From positions 1 through 5,883 of the forward strand of contig CAMHRD010000083.1 of the NCBI GenBank assembly GCA_946187365.1: a DNA stretch of 5,883 nt. The letters are read 5' to 3'. Under the pieces are notes generated by a model. That model was given only the letters and a program-made list of their open reading frames with translations, ran no database searches and was not told the DNA's origin. The position numbers and the translations under genes were made by a program. Shown one piece after another: positions 1 through 5,883 of the stretch. The DNA comes from an uncultured Bacteroidales bacterium (lineage in GTDB: Bacteria > Bacteroidota > Bacteroidia > Bacteroidales > UBA932). The stretch's first letter is position 1, and every line of letters starts with the position of its first letter.

Positions 1-147
1 CTCCACGCACAGCTCAATGCAGGCGCGGACACTCTCAACACCCTCTTTGTGCCCCTCCAATCTATCTTTGCCGAGCTTTTTGGCCCAGCGCCCGTTGCCG
101 TCCATTATAATGGAGACGTGAGTGGGAAGTGTAGATATTTGTTCCAT
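1..147 (-). CDS. uppS: Isoprenyl transferase (undecaprenyl diphosphate synthase), N-terminal part, cut by the window edge
   Basis: Only the first 49 codons are present, read leftwards from the ATG at 147-145; the rest lies outside the window. The translation contains HVSIIMDGNGRWAKK (residues 10-24) followed by LEGHKEGVE (30-38), which is the signature start of cis-prenyltransferases. The Asp at residue 16, in MDGNGRW, corresponds to the catalytic, magnesium-linked aspartate of the family. These enzymes add isopentenyl diphosphate units in cis to farnesyl diphosphate in the cytoplasm, giving the C55 lipid carrier used for peptidoglycan and surface polysaccharide synthesis. The start fits because family members have only a short lead before this motif. 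The gene begins 31 bp after the nadK stop on the same strand, so the two are probably co-transcribed, although a possible promoter lies in the gap. In many Bacteroidota uppS is followed by bamA and skp genes; that cannot be tested here. Confidence 0.95.
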   Translation of the reverse strand, partial: MEQISTLPTHVSIIMDGNGRWAKKLGKDRLEGHKEGVESVRACIELCVE

Positions 148-164
148 ATACAGTCAATAGGTGG

Positions 165-172
165 CAAATATA
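165..172 (-). promoter_or_regulatory. Possible -7 promoter element for uppS
   Basis: On the minus strand the nadK-uppS gap reads TATATTTG, an exact match to the Bacteroidota -7 consensus TAnnTTTG. A TTG, the core of the -33 element, sits about 22 bases upstream at 197-195, inside the end of nadK. Transcription would start near 158, giving a leader of only about 11 bases. An eight-base AT-rich match can occur by chance, so this is a candidate only; readthrough from nadK is equally plausible. Confidence 0.3.
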
Positions 173-178
173 ACAATT

Positions 179-1057
179 TTATACCGTATTGCGCCAATCT
201 GCTCCCCAATAAAGCTTGCGGCTAAGCGTCTGAACAAAATCGTTATCTGAATCTGCCAGAATAACCCCGCAGTCACTGCTTGTAAACTGTAGGGTGGAAC
301 CGTTCGGAACCTGGAAGGAACGGTTGTCTGCAGAGACCGTTGCATTCTTATAACGAGTTGAGAAAGAGACTTCTATTACAGAACTATCCGGCACCACCAG
401 AGGTCTTATATTAAGGTTGTGTGGTGCTACGGGAACTATAATCAGCACTTTGCAGCCAGGCATCACAATTGGTCCTCCGGCACTCATGGAGTATGCGGTA
501 GAACCGGTTGAGGTTGCAATCAGCACACCGTCTGCCATATAACGCGGAATAGCCGTGCCGTTCACCTTTATCTCCAACTCCAAAACTGCAGGACCGCTCC
601 TCATAACGGAGAACTCATTCAGCGCAAATGGGTAAAAGCCCTCAGGCATATCTCCGTACTCCATCTTAAGAAGGTTGCGGCTCTCCGTCTTAAAGTTTCC
701 GGAGAGCAGTTTCTCCATCCCCTCTGCTCTCTGAGAGGTAGTTAGAAAGCCCAGGCGGCCAAAGTTTATGCCCGCAATGGGGATTCTCTTGTCCCTAACG
801 AGAGGTACGCTGCTTAGGAAGGTTCCGTCTCCGCCCAGAGAGAGCAGAAGTCCGGTATCCGAAGGCAGGTCACTATATGAGGAAAAGGTCTGGCAGTCAG
901 CAGGTAAAAGGTTCTCACCCAGAGACCTTACGTGCTCCAGAAAAGGGCGGTAAACGACAATGCAGAGATCCCTGTGAGAGAGGATTATTGCAAGAAGTTC
1001 AGCCAGTTTGGGCACGCTTGACGGTGCTATTGTTCTGCCAAAGAGAGCTACTTTCAT
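179..1057 (-). CDS. nadK: NAD kinase
   Basis: This 292-residue protein phosphorylates NAD to NADP in the cytoplasm, using ATP or polyphosphate. Family motifs appear in the expected order: GGDGTFL at residues 75-81, whose Asp77 is the catalytic aspartate; GINFGRLGFL at 97-106; the NE pair at 148-149 in the nucleotide-binding segment; and ADGVLIATSTGSTAYSMSAG at 175-194, the glycine-rich NAD-binding region of the beta-sandwich domain. The length suits bacterial NAD kinases. I place the start at the ATG at 1057-1055 because MKVALFGR is the usual beta-strand opening. An in-frame ATG 39 bases upstream at 1096 would add MKIYVTCEKLKDT, which does not resemble the family, and it overlaps the likely pdxJ promoter. 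The gene is divergent from pdxJ and lies directly upstream of uppS. I see no frameshift or missing key residue. Confidence 0.96.
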   Translation of the reverse strand: MKVALFGRTIAPSSVPKLAELLAIILSHRDLCIVVYRPFLEHVRSLGENLLPADCQTFSSYSDLPSDTGLLLSLGGDGTFLSSVPLVRDKRIPIAGINFGRLGFLTTSQRAEGMEKLLSGNFKTESRNLLKMEYGDMPEGFYPFALNEFSVMRSGPAVLELEIKVNGTAIPRYMADGVLIATSTGSTAYSMSAGGPIVMPGCKVLIIVPVAPHNLNIRPLVVPDSSVIEVSFSTRYKNATVSADNRSFQVPNGSTLQFTSSDCGVILADSDNDFVQTLSRKLYWGADWRNTV

Positions 1058-1095
1058 AGTATCTTTTAATTTTTCGCAAGTTACGTATATTTTCA

Positions 1096-1103
1096 TAATT
1101 TTG
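1096..1103 (+). promoter_or_regulatory. Probable pdxJ promoter, -7 element
   Basis: TAATTTTG matches the Bacteroidota consensus TAnnTTTG exactly. A one-mismatch -33 element, TTTC instead of TTTG, lies at 1072-1075, leaving a 20-base spacer, which is normal for this promoter class. Transcription would begin near 1110, about 20 bases before the pdxJ start. The element lies in the 73-bp gap between the divergent nadK and pdxJ starts, the only non-coding space available for promoters of both genes. No comparably good match was found on the minus strand for nadK. Confidence 0.55.
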
Positions 1104-1130
1104 CTCCGTTATAAATCTTCTTCACAGGAA

Positions 1131-1847
1131 ATGGAAACAAGACTTAGCGTTAACATTAATAAAATAGCTCTCATCAGAAACGCCCGCGGCGGCAATATGC
1201 CGGATGTACTCAAATGTGCGGTGGACTGTGAAAAGTTTGGTGCACAGGGTATTACGGTTCACCCAAGGCCGGATGAGAGGCATATAAGAAGGCAGGATGT
1301 AATAGACCTCAAACCTATCGTGACAACGGAATTCAACATTGAGGGAAACCCAAAGGAGCCTTTTAACAAACTGGTGCTGAGTGTTGTACCGGCGCAGGTA
1401 ACTCTTGTCCCCGATGCGGAAAATGCACTCACATCCAATGCCGGCTGGGACACCGTTAAAAATAAGGAGTACCTCAGGGGCATCTGTAAGATGTTCAAAG
1501 AGGCGGGAATACGCGTCTCCATCTTTGTAGATCCAAACCCGGAGATGGTTGCAAATGCGGCGGAATGCGGCTGTGACAGGGTTGAACTCTACACTGAGGC
1601 CTACGCCAAAGGCTATCGTGAGAATAGAGAAAAGGCCATTGAGCCTTACTTCAAGGCGGCAGAGGAGGCGGTTAGATGCGGGCTTGGACTCAACGCCGGG
1701 CACGATCTTAACCTTGAGAACCTCAGGTACTTTGCCCAGACCATTCCGGCTCTGCTGGAGGTCTCAATAGGTCACGCCCTGGTTTGTGACGCCCTCTATA
1801 TGGGCCTTGAAAACACAATTCAGGCCTACAGACGGCAACTCAAATAG
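1131..1847 (+). CDS. pdxJ: Pyridoxine 5'-phosphate synthase
   Basis: This 238-residue TIM-barrel enzyme condenses 1-deoxy-D-xylulose 5-phosphate with 3-amino-2-oxopropyl phosphate, forming pyridoxine 5'-phosphate in the DXP-dependent vitamin B6 pathway. The opening RLSVNINKIALIRNARGGN (residues 4-22) is typical. ITVHPRPDERHI (41-52) carries the His44 equivalent to E. coli His45. EFNIEG (67-72) carries Glu71, equivalent to Glu72. GLGLNAGHDLN (184-194) carries His191, equivalent to His193. SIGHAL (212-217) belongs to the phosphate-binding end. All three catalytic positions are intact and the length is normal. The reading frame is open upstream to 1008, but the extra 41 residues are unlike the family and run antisense through nadK, so I use the ATG at 1131. 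An AGGA at 1126-1129 sits unusually close to that ATG. The gene is divergent from nadK and has its own probable promoter. Confidence 0.97.
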   Translation: METRLSVNINKIALIRNARGGNMPDVLKCAVDCEKFGAQGITVHPRPDERHIRRQDVIDLKPIVTTEFNIEGNPKEPFNKLVLSVVPAQVTLVPDAENALTSNAGWDTVKNKEYLRGICKMFKEAGIRVSIFVDPNPEMVANAAECGCDRVELYTEAYAKGYRENREKAIEPYFKAAEEAVRCGLGLNAGHDLNLENLRYFAQTIPALLEVSIGHALVCDALYMGLENTIQAYRRQLK

Positions 1848-1867
1848 TTATAAAGCGCATTTTTTAC

Positions 1868-1875
1868 TAAATTTG
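1868..1875 (+). promoter_or_regulatory. Probable promoter (-7 element) for the OmpH-like gene and downstream genes
   Basis: TAAATTTG matches TAnnTTTG exactly and lies in the 68-bp gap between pdxJ and the OmpH-like gene. The expected start of transcription is near 1882, giving a leader of roughly 34 bases that is A-rich just before the ATG, as is common in Bacteroidota. I could not find a TTTG-like -33 element at the normal spacing, which lowers confidence. No hairpin terminator for pdxJ is recognisable in the gap. Confidence 0.45.
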
Positions 1876-1915
1876 CCCCGCCCAAAAGTGAATTATAAAC
1901 ATAAAGTATAATAAG

Positions 1916-2554
1916 ATGAAACAGATTAAGTTATTCCTTTGCGTGGCTCTTGCCATTGCTTTCACCTCTTGCAAACAGAATCAGAACAATGTAGCCAACG
2001 GAGACGGCAACGCAGCTCCTGCAGCCGGCAGTATAGTTTACGTTCAGTTGGATTCAGTTATCAACAACTTTGATATGTTCAACGATCTCAAGAGCGAGTT
2101 GGAGGTTAAGGTTGAGAAGATTCAGAACGAGCTTCAGGCAAAGGGAAGAGATTTCCAGAACGCAGCTAAAGACTTTGAAAATAAGATTAATAAAGGCCTG
2201 CTCACTCAGGCTGAGGCTCAGGAGCGCAACCGCGTTCTTACCAACCGTCAGCAGGATCTTCAGAACCTCAGCGCACAGAAAGAGGCTGAGATTCAGGAGG
2301 AACAGACTGTTATGCTCAACAAGGTGATGGATGCAGTTGAGACTTACGTTAAGAAGTACAACCAGGAGAAGAAGTTTGCTCTTATTCTCACCACCACTGC
2401 TGCAACTACTACCGTTCTTTGCGGAGAGCCATCTTTGGATATCACCAACGATATCATTGAGGGGCTCAACAACGAGTATGTAAAGAACAAGAAGAAGAGC
2501 TCAACAGATTCAGAAACAGAGACTAAGAGTGAGAAGAAAGAGGCTGCAAAATAG
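1916..2554 (+). CDS. OmpH/Skp-family periplasmic chaperone-like lipoprotein
   Basis: This 212-residue protein has a lipoprotein signal: a short basic N-terminus, a hydrophobic stretch (residues 5-16), and a Cys19 in the context AFTSCK. That predicts cleavage and lipidation, placing it at the outer surface of the inner membrane or in the outer membrane. A low-complexity Asn/Ala linker (21-38) follows. The OmpH-type body starts with IVYVQLDSVINNF (40-52), then a long charged helix rich in Lys, Glu and Gln (about 55-148) predicted to form the coiled-coil arm. It ends in FALILTTTAATTTVLCGEP (154-172) and a final helix, as in Skp. The tail (191-212) is Lys/Glu/Ser/Thr-rich and probably disordered. 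Skp-like proteins hold unfolded outer-membrane proteins, but classical Skp is soluble, so chaperone activity here is inferred. The gene is separate from any bamA within the window and 11 bp ahead of the glycosyltransferase. Confidence 0.88.
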   Translation: MKQIKLFLCVALAIAFTSCKQNQNNVANGDGNAAPAAGSIVYVQLDSVINNFDMFNDLKSELEVKVEKIQNELQAKGRDFQNAAKDFENKINKGLLTQAEAQERNRVLTNRQQDLQNLSAQKEAEIQEEQTVMLNKVMDAVETYVKKYNQEKKFALILTTTAATTTVLCGEPSLDITNDIIEGLNNEYVKNKKKSSTDSETETKSEKKEAAK

Positions 2555-2565
2555 AGCGTAGCCTA

Positions 2566-3715
2566 ATGAAAATAGCAATTCTGTCTTCGTTTTACCCTTT
2601 CAGGGGCGGGATATCGCAGTTCAACACCTATCTTCTAAAGGAGCTTTCTAAAAAGCACACCGTTAAGGCGTTCAACTTTTCAAGGCAATATCCTTCCTTC
2701 CTTTTTCCGGGAAAGACGCAGCTGGTTGGCAAAAGACGATGATGCCTCGCCCGTTGAGAGCGAGGCACTTCTGGATACGGCCAACCCATTTAACTGGGGC
2801 CCTTCTGCCCGCAAGATTCTTGAATGGAGGCCGGATATTCTGATTACAAGATATTGGATGAGCTACTTTGCCCCTTCACTGGGCAGGGTCTGCTCCAAAC
2901 TGAAAAAGAAGGGGGTAAAGTGTATCTCCATAATGGACAACGTTTTACCTCACGAACGTCACTTCTTTGACGCCCCTCTGGCGCGTTACTTTATCTCCAA
3001 ACAAGACGGCATCATCACCCTCAGCAAAGCTGTTGAGGAGGATCTGAAATCTATTTCTCCCGATAGGAAAGCGGCAGTAATCCCCCATCCTCTCTACTCT
3101 AACTTTGGTGAGAAAATGGATACTCTTCAGGCCCGCAAGGAGCTGGGGCTCAGCGGAACGTATGAGGAGATAATGAAGCGCAAGGTGCTGCTCTTCTTTG
3201 GTCTCATACGCCCATACAAAGGGTTGGATCTTCTGCTGGAGGCAATGACTCTTCTGGATGATTCCTACACTTTGGTTGTTGCAGGAGAGACCTACGGCAG
3301 TTTTGATTACTGCACCAAAATCATTGAGAGCGAGCCTTTTGCACGCTGCAAGAAAAACCTCTATATATTCAACCGCTTTATTCCGGACGGAGAAGTGAAG
3401 AGATATTTCTCCGCTGCAGATGTTTGCGTGCTGCCGTATCGCTCTGCCACTCAGAGCGGTATAAGCTCCATCAGCTGGAGTTTCAACCTCCCTATGATTA
3501 CCACTCCGGTGGGAGGATTGGTGGAGAGCATAGGCGGCAAAGGGACGGGCATACTTACAAAAGAGGTAAGCGCCGCTGCGGTTGCAGAAACCATCGAGGA
3601 GTATTTCAAAGAGGGAAAGAAAGAGCTGTACGTCTCTAACATTGAGGCTCTTAAGAAAGAACTGAGTTGGGAGACCTTTGCAGAAAAATTGGAACAATTT
3701 GCTAAAACTTTGTAA
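2566..3715 (+). pseudogene. Family 4-type (GT-B) glycosyltransferase, interrupted by a one-base frameshift
   Basis: An ATG at 2566, 11 bp after the previous stop, opens a frame encoding MKIAILSSFYPFRGGISQFN and continuing to FPGKTQLV before stopping at TGA 2740-2742 (58 codons). The rest of the protein continues in the next frame from about 2726 to TAA 3713-3715. Skipping one base joins them into a 382-residue protein, a normal length for this family. The first part is the N-terminal Rossmann opening with its glycine-rich FRGGISQF loop. The second part has VIPHPLYSNFG (restored residues 171-181), FFGLIRPYKG (210-219, opening the nucleotide-sugar domain), VVAGETYG, and LPYRSATQSG (289-298). 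Such enzymes transfer sugars from nucleotide donors to lipid or polysaccharide acceptors at the cytoplasmic membrane face; the substrate is unknown. It may be a real mutation or a sequencing error. A TTG at 2726 could start the second part, but that product would lack the first 54 residues. Confidence 0.85.
2725..2742 (+). other. Frameshift site in the glycosyltransferase gene
   Basis: In the upstream frame the codons are GTT GGC AAA AGA CGA TGA, ending the protein. Removing one base restores a sensible junction: dropping a G at 2728-2729 gives QLVAKDDDASP, and dropping one A of the run 2731-2734 gives QLVGKDDDASP. The downstream part then continues with PVESEALLDTANP. The change is therefore a one-base insertion relative to the functional form, located in a GG pair or an AAAA run. 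There is no typical +1 slippery site or stimulatory element that I can recognise. Confidence 0.8.
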
Positions 3716-3725
3716 CACAAATATT

Positions 3726-4676
3726 ATGAACTCTATTACAAGAACAGACTTCGACTTCAAGGATCTTACCGGGAAGTATACCGGGAAAGTCCGTGACGTC
3801 TATTTCATCAAAGACAAGTACATGGTAATGGTTGCAACAGACAGAATCTCTGCATTCGATGTTGTGCTTCCAAAGGGTATCCCTTATAAGGGACAGGTTC
3901 TCAACCAGATAGCATCCAAGTTTCTGGACTGCACTACAGACATTGTTCGCAACTGGAAGATTGCTACTCCGGACCCTATGGTTACCGTTGGATACAAGTG
4001 CCAGCCACTGCCTGTTGAGATGATTGTAAGAGGCTATCTTACAGGAAGTTCATGGAGAGCATACAAAGCAGGTGCAAGAGAGATCTGCGGCGTAAAGATT
4101 CCGGATGGAATGAGAGAGCACCAGAAGTTTGACCACCCAATTGTTACCCCTACCACCAAGGCGGAGATTGGAGGACATGACCAGGATATCTCAAAAGAGG
4201 AGATTATTGCCAAGGGTATCATTCCTGCAGATATTTATGCAAAGGTGGAAGAGGCTGCCCTTAAGCTCTTTGCAAGAGGTACAGAGATGGCTGCAGAGAG
4301 AGGCCTGATACTTGTAGATACAAAATATGAGTTCGGACTTTTGGACGGAGAAATCTGTCTGATGGATGAGATCCATACGCCGGATTCCTCAAGATATTTC
4401 TACAAAGAGGGATATCAGGAGAGATTTGACAAAGGCGAGCAGCAGAAACAGCTCTCCAAAGAGTTTGTAAGAGAGTGGCTTATGGATAACGGATTTCAGG
4501 GACGCAAGGGAGAGGTTGTTCCTCCAATGACAGATGAGATTGTTGAGAGCATCTCCAACCGTTACATTGAACTCTATGAAGCCGTTGTGGGTGAGAAGTT
4601 TGTAAAGCAGCCTTACGACGAGAACATATTTGAGAGAATAGAAGAGAATATAAAGAACATGCTTGCAAGATTATGA
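3726..4676 (+). CDS. purC: Phosphoribosylaminoimidazole-succinocarboxamide synthase (SAICAR synthetase)
   Basis: This 316-residue cytoplasmic enzyme joins CAIR and aspartate, using ATP, to make SAICAR in de novo purine synthesis. The family pattern is complete: GKVRDVY (20-26, nucleotide loop), ATDRISAFDVVLPKGIPYKG (37-56), PVEMIVRGYLTGSSW (96-110), LILVDTKYEFG (194-204) and MDEIHTPDSSRY (213-224). The length matches the longer SAICAR synthetase form found in many Bacteroidota and in eukaryote-like enzymes, rather than the roughly 240-residue E. coli form. The ATG at 3726 is chosen because MNSITRTDFDFKDL gives the usual short lead before the nucleotide loop. The frame is open 16 codons further up, but that would overlap the glycosyltransferase end. 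It starts 10 bp after that gene and its TGA overlaps the next ATG, which suggests one transcript. No purine riboswitch or dedicated promoter is visible in the short gap. Confidence 0.97.
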   Translation: MNSITRTDFDFKDLTGKYTGKVRDVYFIKDKYMVMVATDRISAFDVVLPKGIPYKGQVLNQIASKFLDCTTDIVRNWKIATPDPMVTVGYKCQPLPVEMIVRGYLTGSSWRAYKAGAREICGVKIPDGMREHQKFDHPIVTPTTKAEIGGHDQDISKEEIIAKGIIPADIYAKVEEAALKLFARGTEMAAERGLILVDTKYEFGLLDGEICLMDEIHTPDSSRYFYKEGYQERFDKGEQQKQLSKEFVREWLMDNGFQGRKGEVVPPMTDEIVESISNRYIELYEAVVGEKFVKQPYDENIFERIEENIKNMLARL

Positions 4677-5883
4677 GACGTTTATCTGCCATATTAGGCA
4701 GAGGATGTGCATCCGTAGCTTTGATGCTCCTTCTGCTGCTTTCACCTCAGCTTATTGAAGCCCAGGTGAAGGTGACCGTATCTACTGAAATCATTAGCCA
4801 AAGGGGAAGGAAGATGTATGTCCACTACGTCAAAAAAGGAGAGACCATTTACTCCATTTGCAAAGCGTACAATATCTCCGCCAACGAACTTCAGTTGGAG
4901 AATCCGGCACTCTCCAACGGCCTGAAAGAGGGGCAGATACTCTACATTCCCGTTACTCCAAAGACCTCATCTGACTCCGGTTCAAAAACCACAAACAACA
5001 GGCAGGATTCTACCTTTGGAAAGGATACTGTCACAACTGCAGACGGAGAAGATATCCCTTACATAAACCACAAGGTCAGATGGTTTGAAGATCTGGACGA
5101 GATTGCCAAGAAGTACGGAGTTTCCAAGGTTCTCATTAAGCAGTTCAACGGAATGACCTCAGACCGCCTTAAGGGATACAAGGTTCTCCGCATTCCTCAG
5201 ATGGGTACCCGCACACCTGTGGAATATACTGTGAATACGGATGTTACAAACACCACCACAGACCTCAGCAACAACGGTAATAACAACAACGGCAACAATA
5301 ACGTCACAACAAATTATGATTATGACGGTTACAAGGAGGTTCCTTACATTGATGTCAACCGTAAAAGAGTTATCTCACTGGTACTCCCTATCAACGCCAC
5401 CGGAAAAGTAAACGGCAACTATATGGACTTTTACGCCGGAGCGTTGATTGCTGCAACCCAGCTTAAGGAAGAGGGCGCCAACCTTCAGATAAACGTAATT
5501 GACCAGAGTGAAGGAAAGACGTTGGAGTCTATTCTCAACTCAGATGAACTCCTTGAGTCTGACCTTATTATAGGCCCTGTAAGAAGTTCCGCACTGAGAG
5601 TTTTCATCCCTGTTGCAGACCAAAAGAGAATCCCGATAGTTTCACCTCTTGACGCCTCTGCAGACTCTCTGCTTGATATGAGCACCTGCTTTTTCCAGGC
5701 ACCGCTCTCACAGGAGCGTCAGAACGAGGCACTTGCAAATATGATTATTGAAAAGTGCCAGGAACTCAGCAACCCTAACGTTCTTTTGGTCTTCAACAGA
5801 AACCACTCAAAGGATTCAGCATCTGCAGAGAACCTTAAGAACATACTTATGGAGAAGGGACTCTATGTAGACCAGGCCGGATA
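4673..5883 (+). CDS. Secreted LysM protein with a periplasmic-binding-protein-like domain (3' end missing)
   Basis: The frame is open from the ATG at 4673 to the window edge (403 codons, no stop). The ATG shares bases with the purC stop (ATGA overlap). A signal peptide is clear: Arg-rich start, leucine-rich core (17-24), and probable cleavage after Ala30 (LIEA/QVKV). Residues 49-94 form a LysM domain (VHYVKKGETIYSICKAYNIS, then ILYIPV), which usually binds peptidoglycan. A second, more divergent LysM-like unit spans about 131-176 (WFEDLDEIAKKYGVS, then VLRIPQ). An Asn/Thr-rich linker (about 186-216) leads into a domain from about 231 on: VISLVLPINATGK, DFYAGALIAATQLKEEGAN, LIIGPVRSSA, RIPIVSPLDASAD. 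This resembles type 1 periplasmic-binding folds of the leucine-binding or LpoA-like kind. The likely location is the periplasm, attached to the wall. Ligand and function are unknown; an LpoA-like or ligand-sensing role is only speculation. Confidence 0.85.
   Translation, partial: MRRLSAILGRGCASVALMLLLLLSPQLIEAQVKVTVSTEIISQRGRKMYVHYVKKGETIYSICKAYNISANELQLENPALSNGLKEGQILYIPVTPKTSSDSGSKTTNNRQDSTFGKDTVTTADGEDIPYINHKVRWFEDLDEIAKKYGVSKVLIKQFNGMTSDRLKGYKVLRIPQMGTRTPVEYTVNTDVTNTTTDLSNNGNNNNGNNNVTTNYDYDGYKEVPYIDVNRKRVISLVLPINATGKVNGNYMDFYAGALIAATQLKEEGANLQINVIDQSEGKTLESILNSDELLESDLIIGPVRSSALRVFIPVADQKRIPIVSPLDASADSLLDMSTCFFQAPLSQERQNEALANMIIEKCQELSNPNVLLVFNRNHSKDSASAENLKNILMEKGLYVDQAG

Noticed and set aside
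1058..1096. A longer NadK form starting at the ATG at 1096
   Set aside because: The 13 extra residues do not resemble NAD kinase N-termini, while MKVALFGR at 1057 does; the extension also covers the likely pdxJ promoter.
1122..1703. A 193-codon open frame on the minus strand opposite pdxJ
   Set aside because: pdxJ on the plus strand is complete with all catalytic residues; the antisense product shows no family motif.
1905..1914. A TATAAT-like sequence just before the OmpH-like start
   Set aside because: It lies too close to the ATG to act as a promoter for it, and Bacteroidota primary sigma factors use a different -7 consensus; it is probably just an A/T-rich leader.
2725..2742. Programmed +1 ribosomal frameshift in the glycosyltransferase
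   Set aside because: There is no prfB-like CUU-UGA arrangement, no internal Shine-Dalgarno-like stimulator, and no known precedent in this enzyme family; an indel or sequencing error is simpler.
2945..3760. A 271-codon open frame on the minus strand opposite the glycosyltransferase and the purC start
   Set aside because: It is antisense to clearly conserved glycosyltransferase sequence, has no recognisable domain, and its composition follows from the codon pattern of the opposite strand.
5265..5310. AAC/AAT-rich stretch that looks like a short tandem repeat
   Set aside because: It is an in-frame Asn-rich linker between LysM and the next domain, without a regular repeat unit or sign of being a mobile or CRISPR repeat.

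Overview
This window looks like chromosomal DNA from a member of the Bacteroidota, probably order Bacteroidales. Three things point there. The start sites have no strong Shine-Dalgarno sequences. Several intergenic spots match the Bacteroidota -7 promoter consensus TAnnTTTG exactly. The gene neighbourhood (uppS-nadK facing pdxJ, OmpH-family lipoprotein, LysM plus periplasmic-binding-fold protein) is of a type familiar in that phylum. All assignments come from reading the translated sequence; no database search was possible.

Layout: on the minus strand, nadK (NAD kinase, 1057 down to 179) is followed by the first 49 codons of uppS (isoprenyl transferase, 147 down to the window edge). A 73-bp divergent intergenic region (1058-1130) separates nadK from pdxJ (pyridoxine 5'-phosphate synthase, 1131-1847) on the plus strand. 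All later genes are also on the plus strand: a lipidated OmpH/Skp-like coiled-coil protein (1916-2554), a family 4-type glycosyltransferase interrupted by a one-base frameshift (2566-3715), purC (SAICAR synthetase, 3726-4676), and the 5' part of a secreted LysM protein with a periplasmic-binding-like domain (4673 to beyond the window). The genes from 1916 onward are 10-11 bp apart or overlap by 4 bp, so they probably form one transcription unit. There is no gene-free stretch longer than 300 bases.

Functionally this is a mixed housekeeping block: cofactor synthesis (NADP, pyridoxal phosphate), purine synthesis, and cell-envelope work (undecaprenyl carrier, OmpH-like lipoprotein, glycosyl transfer, LysM protein). 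I see no mobile element, CRISPR array, tRNA, rRNA or defence system. No convincing undescribed system was found. The points most worth a second look are the glycosyltransferase frameshift, the LysM/periplasmic-binding fusion co-transcribed with purC, and the stand-alone lipidated OmpH homologue.
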